This document shows positions 11,220 to 24,476 of a stretch of DNA of 64,000 bases, piece by piece (positions within the stretch are counted from its first letter, which is position 1; the number at the start of each line of letters is the position of its first letter). This stretch comes from Haematococcus lacustris (taxonomy: Eukaryota; Chlorophyta; Chlorophyceae; Chlamydomonadales; Haematococcaceae): positions 7,398,110 through 7,462,109 of the forward strand of contig JASKMD010000008.1 in the NCBI GenBank assembly GCA_030144725.1. The letters run 5' to 3'. The position numbers were made by a program, and so were the translations under genes. The notes beneath the pieces are model-generated. The model was not told the origin of the DNA. It saw only the letters and a program-made list of their open reading frames with translations, and ran no database searches.

Positions 11220-12608
11220 ATGGCTAAGAAAAAAAGACGAACCGTGCCTAGGCCAGTGCCGGAGGACCCGGACAGTGACATTGACCGCGACGAGGCACTA
11301 CAGCCGGACCTCACCGAGGCGCAGCGAAGTAAAAAGGCTTCCGGAGAGGCCCGCGCTGCCCGCGATAGGGATAACACATACCACGCAAGAAAGGCCAAGT
11401 TAGCCCACCTCATCGACCACCTCCCGCAAGAGCTTTGGGATGCCTTCCTGGCCGACGCTGTGCAGCCACGAGTGGAGGCCATCAGCGAGCGTGGGGTGCT
11501 CGCCAGCCTGCTGTTGGGCTTACTCGTGCGCGGCTTGTTTACCATTCGCGTAGCCGACCCGCTGGGCCTGCACGACCAGCCCGTGTACACAGACATCCCA
11601 GTCTCCCAGGCAGCCATCCCGGACCTGAGCTGCAGGAACCTGTTCCTGCAGCTGTGTCGCGGCCCGCCCGGAGCCGGCGCAAACACTCAGCCAAACGCGG
11701 CAGTGGCTGCCGTGCTGGCCGCGCACCCTGACCTCCGCGCCCGCCTCGCAGCAATCCCCCGCCACCTGTCTGACACCAACATGGTGGACCACGTCGGCAA
11801 GCAGCTGGAGACAGCTTTCAGCAACATCCTCACTCTCCTCTTCGCTGGCAGGCTCAAGAAGTCTGTGTCCCTGGCTGGGGCAAAGGTCCTGGTGGGCACT
11901 GAGGAACACCGGCGCAAATTTGGATTCTGGGGGGTCGAGGGTGGTGGGCACCTGCCAGCCTGGTCAAAGCGGGAGTGCACCTATGTGCGCCGCATGGTGT
12001 GCGGCCTGGACGTCAACTGGCTGCTGGAGCAGGGTGGGGTGGTGCCGACTCCAGCCATGCAGGCTGAGGTGGCTTTGCAACGGGGCCTGCTGGGGCTTGA
12101 GGAGGGGGAGAGGGTGGATGACGACTGGGTGGAGGATCCAGTCAACCGGGGCCGGCTGCTGCGCCATGCGGTGCACACTACCAGAGAGATGGAGGCAGCC
12201 ATGGCAGCCTGGCAGCTGGATATGGTGCCTTGGCAGCAGGCTGAGCTCACCAACCCAGGGCTGCTGCCGGCCCCCCCGCCCCCCCACACCCTATGCCCTC
12301 ACCCCCACCAGCAAGTGCCAGGCTCGACATGTACATGGCTGCAACATATCCCACATGAGGTGACACATGACATGGCACATGACTTGACTTCATGCATCTC
12401 CCACACCATGTGCAGGTTCTACGACCGGGACGTCTCAGCCGCGCTGAACATCCGCCGCTGTGCAGTCGGCCCAGGCCCACGCCCCACCGAGCTGTGCTAC
12501 TGGGATGGCCGCCCAGCCATGCCAAAGCCAGGCCGGCCAGGCCAGGAGTGGGTGTACTTGCGTGACAAGGCCCTGTTGCGTAAGTGGCGGCGCAAGTGGC
12601 GGCGATAG
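11220..12608 (+). pseudogene. Fanzor (eukaryotic TnpB-like) protein, RuvC-I and RuvC-II deleted
   Basis: Fanzor proteins are RNA-guided nucleases of eukaryotic transposable elements, related to bacterial TnpB. The frame starts with MAKKKRR, a likely nuclear localisation signal; 11220 is chosen because it is the ATG shared with the copy at 9061. About 360 residues of the family's N-terminal region follow, then a proline-rich junction near 12275. An intron-like stretch ends in TGTGCAG at 12414, followed by the RuvC-III exon with FYDRDVSAALNIRRCAVG, which holds the third catalytic aspartate. RuvC-I (GIDPG-type) and RuvC-II (DEF-type) are absent between them, so no active nuclease can be made, although no stop codon interrupts the frame. 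The end reads KWRRKWRR. Confident on family, confident that it is defective. Confidence 0.85.
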
Positions 12609-12883
12609 CCAGCTACAGCAAGACAATCAAAGAAAACAAGATATACCAAACCCCTCACAAAGGGGATGTGCGTGAGTAAGAGCTATAGAGTAGGGTAGAG
12701 CTCTTGCTAGTAGTAGCCTGGAGGCACACACACCAGAAGGCTGAGCTGAAGTGGGCATTAGGCACACTGTCAGTAGCCTTTACAACAGCGATCTCGCAGC
12801 CTGTGTTTGATTACAACTCATGCTTTATTTTGGTGTTGCATGAGGGCTGTAAGGATTAAAACTTGTAACAGGGATTAAAACTT
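12609..12883 (+). ncRNA. Candidate Fanzor guide-RNA (omega/fRNA) region, family A
   Basis: The 275 bp after the stop codon are conserved, more or less completely, in the copies at 7683-7920 (minus), 55209-55463 and 30603-31510 (minus), with smaller pieces at 58441-58545 and 36757-36800. Possible stems include CCCCTCACAAAGGGG and GAGCTATAGAGTAGGGTAGAGCTC. In TnpB and Fanzor systems the guide RNA comes from the 3' end of the nuclease gene and its flank; a role here is inference. No expression evidence is available. Confidence 0.35.
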
Positions 12884-12947
12884 GTAATCGCTGCGGCGAG
12901 ATTTGACATCAACCGACACAACATGCCCAACTAATTATAACAAGCCT
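12884..12947. repeat. 64-bp target-site duplication, right copy
   Basis: Right partner of 10997-11060; one mismatch. It is followed within about 105 bp by the putative first exon of CFAP36, so the element sits in that gene's upstream region. Confidence 0.9.
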
Positions 12948-13051
12948 AACTACCAGCTCGGCCATTTCGTGCTGTGCAGTGCACTGTTGTACTGTACGCA
13001 TTGGAGAGGCAGCAGTAGCACCTGGAGAAATGGAGGAGCCTCATTGTACGT

Positions 13052-16000
13052 GTGCGGGCGACGCCTGCGCGCGTGATGCAATCCAGACTGCATAGAAGGG
13101 TTGAACACTGTTTCTGGTCACAACATGTTGCCGATCTTTCGAGTCGCTCCGGGATCGCAGGGCTTGCTGAGGCTGTGGTCGACTTTCTACGAGGCCCTCT
13201 GTACATCCATCCGTTGATGACATTCATCGATGCAAAGTGAGCGGGGGGACATGCCTGCTATGCGAAAGCACGCGGCCACAGCATGCTTGCCGTGGTCGGA
13301 TAAGACATCAGAGACTAGACTTAAACTCGGTGTACTGTTTAGGTAGTTTTCTAGTGTGAGGGGCCCGCTCCATCGACACACATCGATTCCCAAGCGAGGC
13401 ACAGCTGCAAGGAAGCAACCACGCCCTATTGTGCGCTGCAGGTGTTTGTGCTTCACCTCTGATGAAGAGAACAAGTTTGAGTACACAACGGTGGGCAGCT
13501 GCTCTGCTCCAGCATGTCTTAGCTTTCTCTGACCAAAGGCCGGGCTCAGACTCAGTCGCAGCAAAGCCCCAAACGCTTCTGCAGATCCATGAGGAATTCA
13601 AGCAGCTTGTTGACAACCTTTTGACATCCTTCCTGGAAGGTTGGCATGGCACTAATCAGCGTGCTTGGCCCCTGGGGCTATAGGCCAGCGTGTGGGGGCA
13701 CTGCCTGGCCTGACACGTGCTGCTGCCTCCCCTGGTTGACAGAGCTGGGTGTGACCGCTGAAACCTTTTACGAAGTCGTTGCCAAGGAGCAGGACAAGGA
13801 CCAGCTGACGTCCTTTGTGAGCTACCTGCAGATCAGGGACCAGGGATTGGCATCCAGCACCACACTGACCACTACAATGTGGCGCACCACTCACTATGCT
13901 GATCATCGACATTATCTCCTCCCTCACAAACACCATCACCAATGTCATGGCATGGCATAGCATGGCATGGCATGGTATCGCTGGCGTGGGTACTAACTCC
14001 CTTTGCCGCCTGTGGGCTGCAGGTGGTCCAGACTATCCTGACAGTGGACGATTTTCTCATGTTCAAGGCCATGATGGTCAAGCGCAACATGGACCTCACG
14101 CACCAGGTGGCAGCAGCGCCAGCTAGCTGCCAGTCAGCTCCTGCCACCACCCTGCTTTGCACTGTCGCTGACGCCATGCAGCGGCCACTGCTTAACCTGG
14201 GCTGGCCCGCTGTTGACAGCCCACATGCCTGCCTGTTCACATGCTGGTGTGCTTTCAGTCCTGTGTAGATGCTGACCACCTGCCAGCCCACCTTACCTGC
14301 CTGCCCCAAACCCTGCCCGCCTCTCTGCTGGCCCACTGCTCCATGCAATTCTTCCTTGCATGTTGTGTGTGCATGTGTGTGTGAGTGTGAGCGCATCAGT
14401 GAGCAGCACCAGTTGTCGACCTTTTGGCTGCTGCAGGTGCTGGATGCGGTGGAGGAGCTGCGGCTGGCGCATGAGTTTGATCCAAATGCTCCAGCTCTAA
14501 CAGACAATGAGGTTGAGGAGGTGTGACCAGGCTGATGAAAAGCACCTCTGCAGCCCCGTCCCTCATTACACCCATGACATGCACCATGCTATACTGGCTG
14601 CCTGGCTGACGGAGCCACAGAATGTGATTGAAGCCACCTGGCCCTGCTTGCCCTGCAAGGCGCGGTCATTCATCTGTGACAATAGCTGCAACAGGCCAAA
14701 GTCACTGCTAGGCCGCACCTTGTTTGTATGCTTGTGCCAACCAGTATAGCGCAGAGCACCACATGTATCTGCTCGGGTACTTGACTACAGGCAATGCAGC
14801 TGTCCCAGGAAGATCAGGAGGTGCTGGCCAAGCTGCAGAAGCTCCACGACTTGATGCGATCCCTGCAGCTGCAGGTGAAGCAGGGCCAGGGATCAGGCTG
14901 GCACAACACCAATGGGTCAGTCAGGGCCACCACCAGCAGGGCAGGGCAGTGCGGACTGGGGAAGGGGCAGCAGGCTGCGGCGTAGGCTGATGTGCTGGGC
15001 CCGCATTGAGATTGAGTGGTTTTAGGAGTATGGGTGGCATGGTGCAAGGGGAGAGGGTAGAGGGGCGGGTGCCCTCCACAGCCCTTTGGGAGCTCACTGT
15101 CATGGCATAGTAATTCTCCACAATTGCCTTGGTGCCCGGTGCCCTCTACTCCTCTGTANNNNNNNNNNNNNNNNNNNNNNNNNNNNNNNNNNNNNNNNNN
15201 NNNNNNNNNNNNNNNNNNNNNNNNNNNNNNNNNNNNNNNNNNNNNNNNNNNNNNNNNNNNNNNNNNNNNNNNNNNNNNNNNNNNNNNNNNNNNNNNNNNN
15301 NNNNNNNNNNNNNNNNNNNNNNNNNNNNNNNNNNNNNNNNNNNNNNNNNNNNNNNNNNNNNNNNNNNNNNNNNNNNNNNNNNNNNNNNNNNNNNNNNNNN
15401 NNNNNNNNNNNNNNNNNNNNNNNNNNNNNNNNNNNNNNNNNNNNNNNNNNNNNNNNNNNNNNNNNNNNNNNNNNNNNNNNNNNNNNNNNNNNNNNNNNNN
15501 NNNNNNNNNNNNNNNNNNNNNNNNNNNNNNNNNNNNNNNNNNNNNNNNNNNNNNNNNNNNNNNNNNNNNNNNNNNNNNNNNNNNNNNNNNNNNNNNNNNN
15601 NNNNNNNNNNNNNNNNNNNNNNNNNNNNNNNNNNNNNNNNNNNNNNNNNNNNNNNNNNAACGGACAACCTGCAGGCTGAGCCGCCTGGCTGCTGCTGGCA
15701 TTAGTTCATGCTGACACAGGTGTGATGTGTGAGCACCCTGATGTGTGAGCAATGGGCTAGCCTGAGCTGGTGTTTGTGTTGCCATGCCCGCACCGCAGCT
15801 GCTAACCTGGAGCAGGTCAAGGCACCGGCTCTGGCCCCCCTGCCTCCCCTGAAAGTGGGACCCAACACTGGAGCTGAGCGGCTCGCTGCCATCTCCACTG
15901 CCGCCGCCCTAGCAGCCAGTGGCCTCAGCACCCCGGTAAGGCCTCCTGCACTGCATGCAGCACCCCACCTAAACAAACTTCACATCACACCACATCACAT

Positions 16001-18264
16001 CACACCACATCATATCACTGTTGTGGTGGTGGTGCTGCTGGTGGTGCAGCAACATCATACCTCACCTCGCATGCTGCTTGCTTCCATGTGGGCCGCTGCA
16101 TGCATGGGCGCAAACAGAAGCCTGCAGTGGAGGCCCAAGCTAGCGCTGAAGCGACCCCATCACCTGCCGCGGTGGCAAAGAACAAGTACGGGGCCAGCTG
16201 GGTAGATGTGAATGTGGGCAGGGCTGGCCAGGAGTCAGTAGGCTGCTTGTTGGGGCCAGGCAGGCAGGGCCCAGCCACAAGGTGCGGAGTAGCTGTGGCT
16301 GTGGCTGTGGCGTTCTTGGCTGGTGGGTCATGGCTGGGTGGTTCTCTGTGCAGTGAGGTGGCAGCAGGTGGCAGTGCATGCCTCCACAGGGGGCCCCAGC
16401 AGGCAAGGCAGATGACTACAGAAGCTGGGCAGTTAGCAGTGGATGAGCTGTGCCTACTGCCCTGGTCACGGGAAGCTGGCAGGTCGCTGAATGCTGCAAA
16501 TACGGGAGAAGGGGGCAGTGTGGGGTGAGGGATGACTGCTGGCTTGCATGCTTGGCCTAGGACTACAACCCAGGTGGCTTACCTCCAGCCCTGCTGCATG
16601 TGCAGTGCCAGGTGCTGCTTGCACCTTTGTCCACACCTTTGCTCGCATCGTTGCCTCACCCTGCCTCTGCAGGCCTGCTCCAGCCCCTGGAACGGCACCC
16701 GTGTTCGCTGGTATTGCGTCGCAGGCAAGTCTGTCACCCGCAGTCTTCCCAGCCAGCCACTAGCTGCACATCACACTGGCCACCGCTGCCAACGCCTGCA
16801 CGCATCAGCACTGCTGGCCAGGCCAGGGCTGGGCAGGCAGGTGCGTGGGCGTGCCGCTGACCGTCAACACGGCTTCACCTTGGGCTCAACCAGTGCCTAG
16901 GGTTGCCCCCGCCCAGTCACCCAGGTGCAAGGGAGTAGGCTGGTCCGGCACTTTGCACCTGGCGCTGGGGTCTGCTCCCTCAGCGAGGGGGCACTATGCA
17001 GGCCTGTAGGCTCTGACCCCTACTTCTAGCATCAGAAGGGCCAATGCTTCATGCAACATCACCTAGCCAACAGCCTGTGCATGCGCTCTCCCTCAGCTCC
17101 CTCTGCCCCAGCAGCCTGAAGCCCTGCAGCCCCCCTTGACCTATGGCACTACCTGCCCCACTGCCTTGCCTGCTCCACTGCCTGCAGCCCAGCATTCGCA
17201 ACCGAGCAGCAGGCTATAAGAGTGGCGCCGCAGGCAGCGCAGGCGACGTGGCTGCAATCCGGGAGGCTGCCAAGCAGGCCAGCAATACTCAGAAGGCCCT
17301 CATGGCCAAGATGGCCGGCAGCGGTGGCCAGGACGCTGAGCAGGCCCAGGCATGGCTGCAGGTGTGGCACGACTGGGAGGAGCATGGGCTATTTGAAATG
17401 GGGAGTGTGACACATGGGCGTGGATTGTGTGTTGTGTGCGCCCATGTGCATGGGACAGCCCCTGCGTGATCAAAAGTGATGATGCAAGCCGGGCAGCAGC
17501 AGCGTACATCGTGTCAAAACGTTGTGTCACAGGCAGCATTACAGCCCTTATGTGGATGCAACCCATGCCAATGCATGCATTGCCCAAGCACCTCCAGCTC
17601 TGGTGTCAGCTACGTCACCATCAGCCTCGTTAGCAATCACTGCTCACTGCCGTTTGCTGCTCTTCTCAGTCACCTGCCTCATTGCAGGAGGACATCATTC
17701 TGGCCCCGCCCTGCTGGTATTCTGCCCTGCCAACAGGCTGTTCTAGAAGGAAACAGTGCAAGTAGCTTAGGACAATCAAAGAGCATTGAAAGAGGGATTT
17801 GAGGCACTTCACACCATCGTGCATTGCTTTGTCACGGGTCGTGTGTGCGTGCTGTCCACTGCTCTACACATCGCTGCTGTTCCGTGTGGCCGCAGGACGC
17901 CAAGGTGAAGTTGATCGCGCAGAAGAACGTGGAGCGCGAGGCAGAGATGGAGGAGTACAAGAAGCAACAGCGCAAGGTGCGCTGTGGTGGCGCCTGCCAA
18001 ATGGCAGGCGCTCACAGCAGCTGCACTCAAACCGCTGAAGTCGGTTCACTGTGACCGCCCACGGCATGGCCGCAGCCTAGGCCCTCGCCCCACAGCGCAC
18101 AGCAGAATGCATAGTTCACCAACAGCGCGGGTGATGTGTTGCCGCAGGTCGCTGCCCGCGGCCCTGCGGCTGCTGCTGACGAGACGGAGGCCAAGCGCGC
18201 TGCCCTGCGCGACAAACTGGCTAGCAAGTTCAAGCAAGATCTTCTGGCGCAGACCTCCGCGTGA
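13052..18264 (+). CDS. CFAP36: CFAP36 (CCDC104), ciliary BART-domain protein
   Basis: Cilia- and flagella-associated protein whose N-terminal BART-like domain is known in animals to bind ARL3 at the ciliary base. Exons read by eye: about 13052-13237, 13442-13490, 13585-13639, 13743-13816, 14023-14106, 14437-14520, 14791-14874, then after the gap 15799-15935, 16119-16200, perhaps about 16673-16730, 17188-17361, 17896-17976 and 18148-18264. Family-like blocks: AEAVVDFLRGP, CFTSDEENKFEYTTIHEEFK, LTVDDFLMFKAMMVKRNMDL, then acidic and alanine-rich linker, coiled coil (AQKNVEREAEMEEYKKQQRK) and the C-terminal LRDKLASKFKQDLL. Phases join cleanly from the second to the seventh exon. The start is uncertain (ATG at 13052 or 13076), and exons may be lost in the N run at 15159-15658. 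The upstream region carries the family A Fanzor insertion. Confidence 0.85.
15159..15658. other. Assembly gap of exactly 500 N
   Basis: Unknown sequence inside CFAP36. The round length suggests a placeholder, so the true distance is not known and an exon may be missing. Confidence 0.99.
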
Positions 18265-18468
18265 AGGCGCGGGGTAACAGCTGCCTGGAGAGCACGTGAT
18301 CTCAGCTTAGATCATTGCTCCCGAAGGAAGTTTCCGAGTATTCACGAGAGGGGTGGCGGACACCATGTTTTCGCAGTAGACATCAGTGTAGGGGCAGGCT
18401 GTTGAGATGTAGCCAGCTGGTTTAAGTCCAGAATCTAGGTGTAGAGCACGAGGCGATCCGTAGCGCAA

Positions 18469-18473
18469 TTACA
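18469..18473 (-). promoter_or_regulatory. TGTAA motif, candidate polyadenylation signal of ubiquitin-RUB1
   Basis: TGTAA on the minus strand about 210 nt after the stop of the ubiquitin-RUB1 gene. TGTAA is the usual green-algal polyadenylation signal; use here is inferred from position. Confidence 0.4.
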
Positions 18474-18682
18474 TTCCTTATGTGACACAAGCTCAGATGT
18501 TCCCAAGAGACAGAAACTCTTCGCTGTACGCTAATGTGGCTTGTTGTGGCATTCTTTACCGTTGACATGGTAAACTACAGGTGATACCGCACTGCGATGC
18601 CTTTCGCCCGTGGCGCATGCCCCTATCTAATCCCCTGCGTCGCCACTCTTGCACACCCTGCTACAACGCGCCGTCAGTCCCC

Positions 18683-20882
<2,200 letters not shown>

Positions 20883-21085
20883 CCCGCTGACCTCGCCCCG
20901 GTTGGCGGGCACTGCTACTGACCTAACAACCTCACACAACACTCGCCAGTGTTACTGCCCCGCCGCTGGTCCGCAGCTCCTCAGTTCAAAATGCAATGAT
21001 AAGTGTAAGCAGCCCAAAACAGAGCAGTTTCGTCCCATAACCAACCTGGTTAGCGCAGGGCAGACTAGTGCATAGAGTCGCAGGA
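20883..21085. promoter_or_regulatory. Shared bidirectional promoter region
   Basis: Only 203 bp separate the start codon of ubiquitin-RUB1 (minus, 20882) from that of the membrane-protein gene (plus, 21086). Any promoter elements for both must lie here or extend into the 5' ends. I see no clear TATA box. Confidence 0.5.
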
Positions 21086-23318
21086 ATGGCCCCCGTGTTT
21101 TTGCGCACTCGTGCGCAGCGTGCCATCTCCATAGCGATGGGCGCACTGCTGCTGGTCGGCCTCGGACCTCTCATCGGTGCGCACACAAAGCTATAGCAGG
21201 AAGAAACTGCCGAGCAGCGGCCCCGTATCCAGTTCCGCACCTCTATCCCCCACCCTCCACCGCAATACGACTAGTTCTTAGTGCGGTAGTGCAGGTTGGG
21301 TAGGTGTGCGACGCGTCCTAGCTTTGCGCTCGACAAAAACCCTCCCCCTCACATGGCCGGGATGGCCACCCTGCCCACCCTGCCTTCGCCCGCAGCTGGC
21401 CTGGCTTTGCGATCCAAGGACTCCAAGAAGTCAGTGCCACTGAGCTGCTCGTTCCGCTGGGAAGTGGTGGGTTGCTGCCTATGCTTAGCACCTTGGTGAA
21501 CTGCTGTGTGGCCCTGAACTCCAGCTGAAGTGCAGTTTAGGGCCAGGGTTAGTGTTTTGCACCAAGCCTGCCACATGTTGAGCATTATTTGCACAGTCAG
21601 CTGTCTCATGCATGGCACCCGCAGGCCTGTGGTCCTGTTGCAGATGGGAACACCTGGTATGAGCAGTGTGTGACGAGTGAGAGGCCTCCATGCGACATTC
21701 CCAACAACAAGAATGTCTGGCAGGGTCTCATCATTGCAGGTACATGCACATTGGGTGTTGCGACATGCCTGGGTATGACAGGCAGTGGGTAAGAGCGCAT
21801 GTAGCAGAGTGAGAAATATATTTTCACCTTATGTTGTGAGGGTAAGCATGGCAACCTGCTTGAACCACGAATGCATGTTTGCTTTGCTGACAACCAGCCC
21901 CGCCTACCACTCATATCACCCACCCAACCACCCACCCCACTCAGCACTATCAGCTTGCCCTGCACTGGCGATGGATGGGGTGCCTGCTGAGTATGGGGTG
22001 CCTGCTGTATGGGATACCTGCTGCGGGCGTAAAGGATGAGTCGTTGCTAGAGGTTGCGGCGGGGCCTGGCTTTGCTGTCTTGCCCTGCACAACACTGCCA
22101 TGGGCACCTGAGGGCTGCCTGGCCCCACGCACTTCATGTGCTGACCTTCATGCCATCCTAGATGCCTGTGGTGCAGGCCTGCCGCCCATGTTGAGTGACC
22201 CATTCAACCGCAGGGTCACCCAATGCTGGACAACAACAGCAGCACACACGCACACACACCTTGCCCTCCCCTGCCCCACAGCGCCTCGCCCCCCCCACAC
22301 ACACCCCATGGCAGGAGGGCATGGACTTGCCCCCTCCCACCCTACCTGCCTGCTTTTGTCCATACCATTGCTGCAATGCCCAGCGTACACCTAGCCGTCT
22401 CTGGGCAACAACATCAGACCCCTACCCTACCCTACCCCTACTCCTACCTCTACCCCCACCCCCACCCCTACCCTCCCCATGCCTGCCTGCCTGCCTCGCG
22501 CCATGCAGGCTCACTGATCATGGGTGTGGGACTGGCTACGGGCGGCTTGTTCGCCTGCCATGATCGCTGGCCAGACAGGGAGTCACAGGCCCGGGAGGAC
22601 ATGGAGGCCCGCCCCCCTAACGCGGACCCCACACGCATGCAGTCCTCCGACCCCATGGTGAGCTCCCACACCGCGCCTGGCCTGCGTGACCTAGGCTTCT
22701 GGCCGGGTGCAGCAGAGGTAGCCAACAGGGAGCGCATGGCAGAGTATATAGGGGTCACATTGGGTGTAGGTGCGGGGCGCAGTGGCCTGCCCTACCTCTT
22801 GGGTAGGCAGGGGTGCGGGGATCAAACCACGCCAGACTCAAACTTGATCGGCATGACCTGGGGCATCATCCAAGTACATGCAAGGGCGGGTGTAGGACGA
22901 GGCGGTCCTGTGATGGCCCCCTGGCACACAGTGGGAATTGGTGCCCCCTCTCCCCCTTGTGGGCAGTGGGTGGACCATGTAGGCTTGAACCTACAGGCTT
23001 AAACTATTTTCCCAGGGTCATGGCCCCGGGCTACCGCTGCTGCTCCTGCTCGTCCTCTTGCTGCTGCTGCCACCTCTATCGCTATCGCTGCTGTTCCTAT
23101 CGCTGCTGATGCTGTTCGCGCAGGTGACACACGAAGGGGCGGGGGTGTGGGGCCAGCTGGAGCCCGCAGGCCCCCCCCCGGCCACCGGCATTCCCGTGTT
23201 CCCAGACAACTTTGGCGTGGCCGGGCCCTCCGTCCGTGTGCCCACCGCCCCCCTCAGCCCCGGCTGGGAGCCGCAGCAGCACAAGGAGGGGTATGAGAAG
23301 GAGGGGTACGAGAAGTAG
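21086..23318 (+). CDS. Unrecognised 206-residue protein with two membrane segments
   Basis: Five exons join in one frame: 21086-21176, 21396-21466, 21625-21739, 22509-22657, 23124-23318 (621 nt with stop). The N-terminus is basic (MAPVFLRTRAQR) followed by a hydrophobic segment (MGALLLVGLGPLIGAGLAL). A loop with three cysteines comes next (SCSF, ACGP, PPCDIPNN), then a second hydrophobic segment (WQGLIIAGSLIMGVGLATGG). The C-terminal half is hydrophilic and proline-rich, ending GYEKEGYEK. The pattern (short basic leader, two helices, conserved-looking cysteines in the loop) would suit an organelle inner-membrane subunit, but I do not recognise the family. It shares a 203-bp upstream region with ubiquitin-RUB1. 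Exon joins are good; function unknown. Confidence 0.65.
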
Positions 23319-23624
23319 AGGTGCAGGGGGTGGTGGGTGAGGGGGTGAGGGGGTGGGAGCGGGAGAGGAAGAGGGTGCAGGCCAGGGGGTGGGGCTCATG
23401 GGAGTGTTGGGAGGGGCATGGGGTTGCAGTTGGCGGCTGCCATTGCTGTATGCGCCCGGGGTTTAGAGTGTCATGTTGTGGATTTGGCAGCCGTGATTGG
23501 ACTAGTAGCTGTGGAGCTGCTGCAAGCCTAGTGCTGGGGAGCTGGGGAGGCATCACGTGCAGGCATGGAAGTGCCCAAACAAGGTCACATTAGTTACCTC
23601 GCGTTGTAGCCCGTCTATTGATTG

Positions 23625-23642
23625 TGTAAGTCAAGTGTGTAA
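23625..23642 (+). promoter_or_regulatory. Two TGTAA motifs, candidate polyadenylation signals
   Basis: TGTAA at 23625-23629 and 23638-23642, about 310-320 nt after the stop of the gene ending at 23318. Position and motif fit a green-algal 3' end. Confidence 0.45.
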
Positions 23643-23826
23643 GTAAACTGCGTACCACTTACTCGAGTCAACGCTTAGTCTTGAACGGTCCTCATGATGC
23701 ATTGCACGCGGCTCATGCGCGCGTCGTGCCGCCATATACATCGGTGACGGTCGCGCATGCGCCAGTCTCTTGACTGCACTCGTTGTGCCAGGTGTCAAAC
23801 GCCTGTAGCCCTAGCCCTAGACACGA

Positions 23827-23859
23827 GAGTTGCATGAGGGCTGTAGGGATTAAAACTTG
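23827..23859 (+). mobile_element. 33-bp insertion of the Fanzor family A 3' terminus
   Basis: Only the last 33 bp of family A (GTTGCATGAGGGCTG ... GGATTAAAACTTG) are present. They are flanked by a 15-bp direct repeat TAGCCCTAGACACGA at 23812-23826 and 23860-23874. The duplication shows that this is an insertion and not a chance match. Confidence 0.85.
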
Positions 23860-23874
23860 TAGCCCTAGACACGA

Positions 23875-24476
23875 CAAGACACCTTCACTGCAGCTTGCTC
23901 AATTCATTCAAGACTGTGCTGTTCGTCCTAGAGTTGCAATAGGCTGGAAGGCCCTCTGCTCCTTGCGTGCATTATATTCTGATGGTCTTTCTTGTGGTCT
24001 TTCTCGCCAGTGAGCATGGCCGTAAACTATACGGTATAGCATGCACGAAAACGCTGGATGTCGAAACTAGACTGCAGTAGCAGTGCGCGCTGGTAGTCGT
24101 AGCAAATCTGTCTCGCGGTCTGGAATAATAAAACAAGAACCGATGCGTTATTGAAGGCGAGGGAAGGAGGGGCCGCATCAAGGCTTCATTTGCTAAGCGG
24201 AAGTGCGTGACGCTGAGTCGCGGTCATCCTGAAGCGGGAAGGAGGCGGGCTCAACCGCAATAGCACCAGCAGCTCGCCCTCACCGCTCCCCTCTCACAGC
24301 ACTTGCAGTAGCAGCAGCTGCGGCGTCTCCGGCATCAACCGATAACAACTATCAGCTGCAGCACTGCCTCTGCTGATCTTCTCTCCCTATCTCACCACCT
24401 GCCATCACTTCCTGCCAGCACTGGCACATTCCCCTCGTCTCCTTACCCCCCACTGCTGCTGCCCCTGGTCAGCCTC
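23875..24476. promoter_or_regulatory. Presumed promoter and 5' UTR of the ABC1 kinase gene
   Basis: Non-coding stretch between the short insertion and the ATG at 24477, pyrimidine-rich in its last 200 bp. No specific element is recognised; role inferred from position. Confidence 0.35.

Larger units (their letters stand above)
11061..12883 (+). mobile_element. Fanzor family A element with 64-bp target duplication
   Basis: Complete insertion of 1823 bp bounded by 64-bp direct repeats. It carries one Fanzor-like reading frame (11220-12608) and a conserved 275-bp 3' flank. The 3' terminus GGATTAAAACTTG is present twice in tandem (from about 12853 and from about 12871), a pattern often left by slippage at the tail of non-LTR retrotransposons. 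No terminal inverted repeats and no TA target are seen. The homology shared with the minus-strand copy at 7683-9121 starts near 11158, so about 100 bp at the 5' end is private to this copy. Confidence 0.8.

Noticed and set aside
14814..15785. Frames spanning the run of N
   Set aside because: They exist only because unknown bases were read through as open codons.
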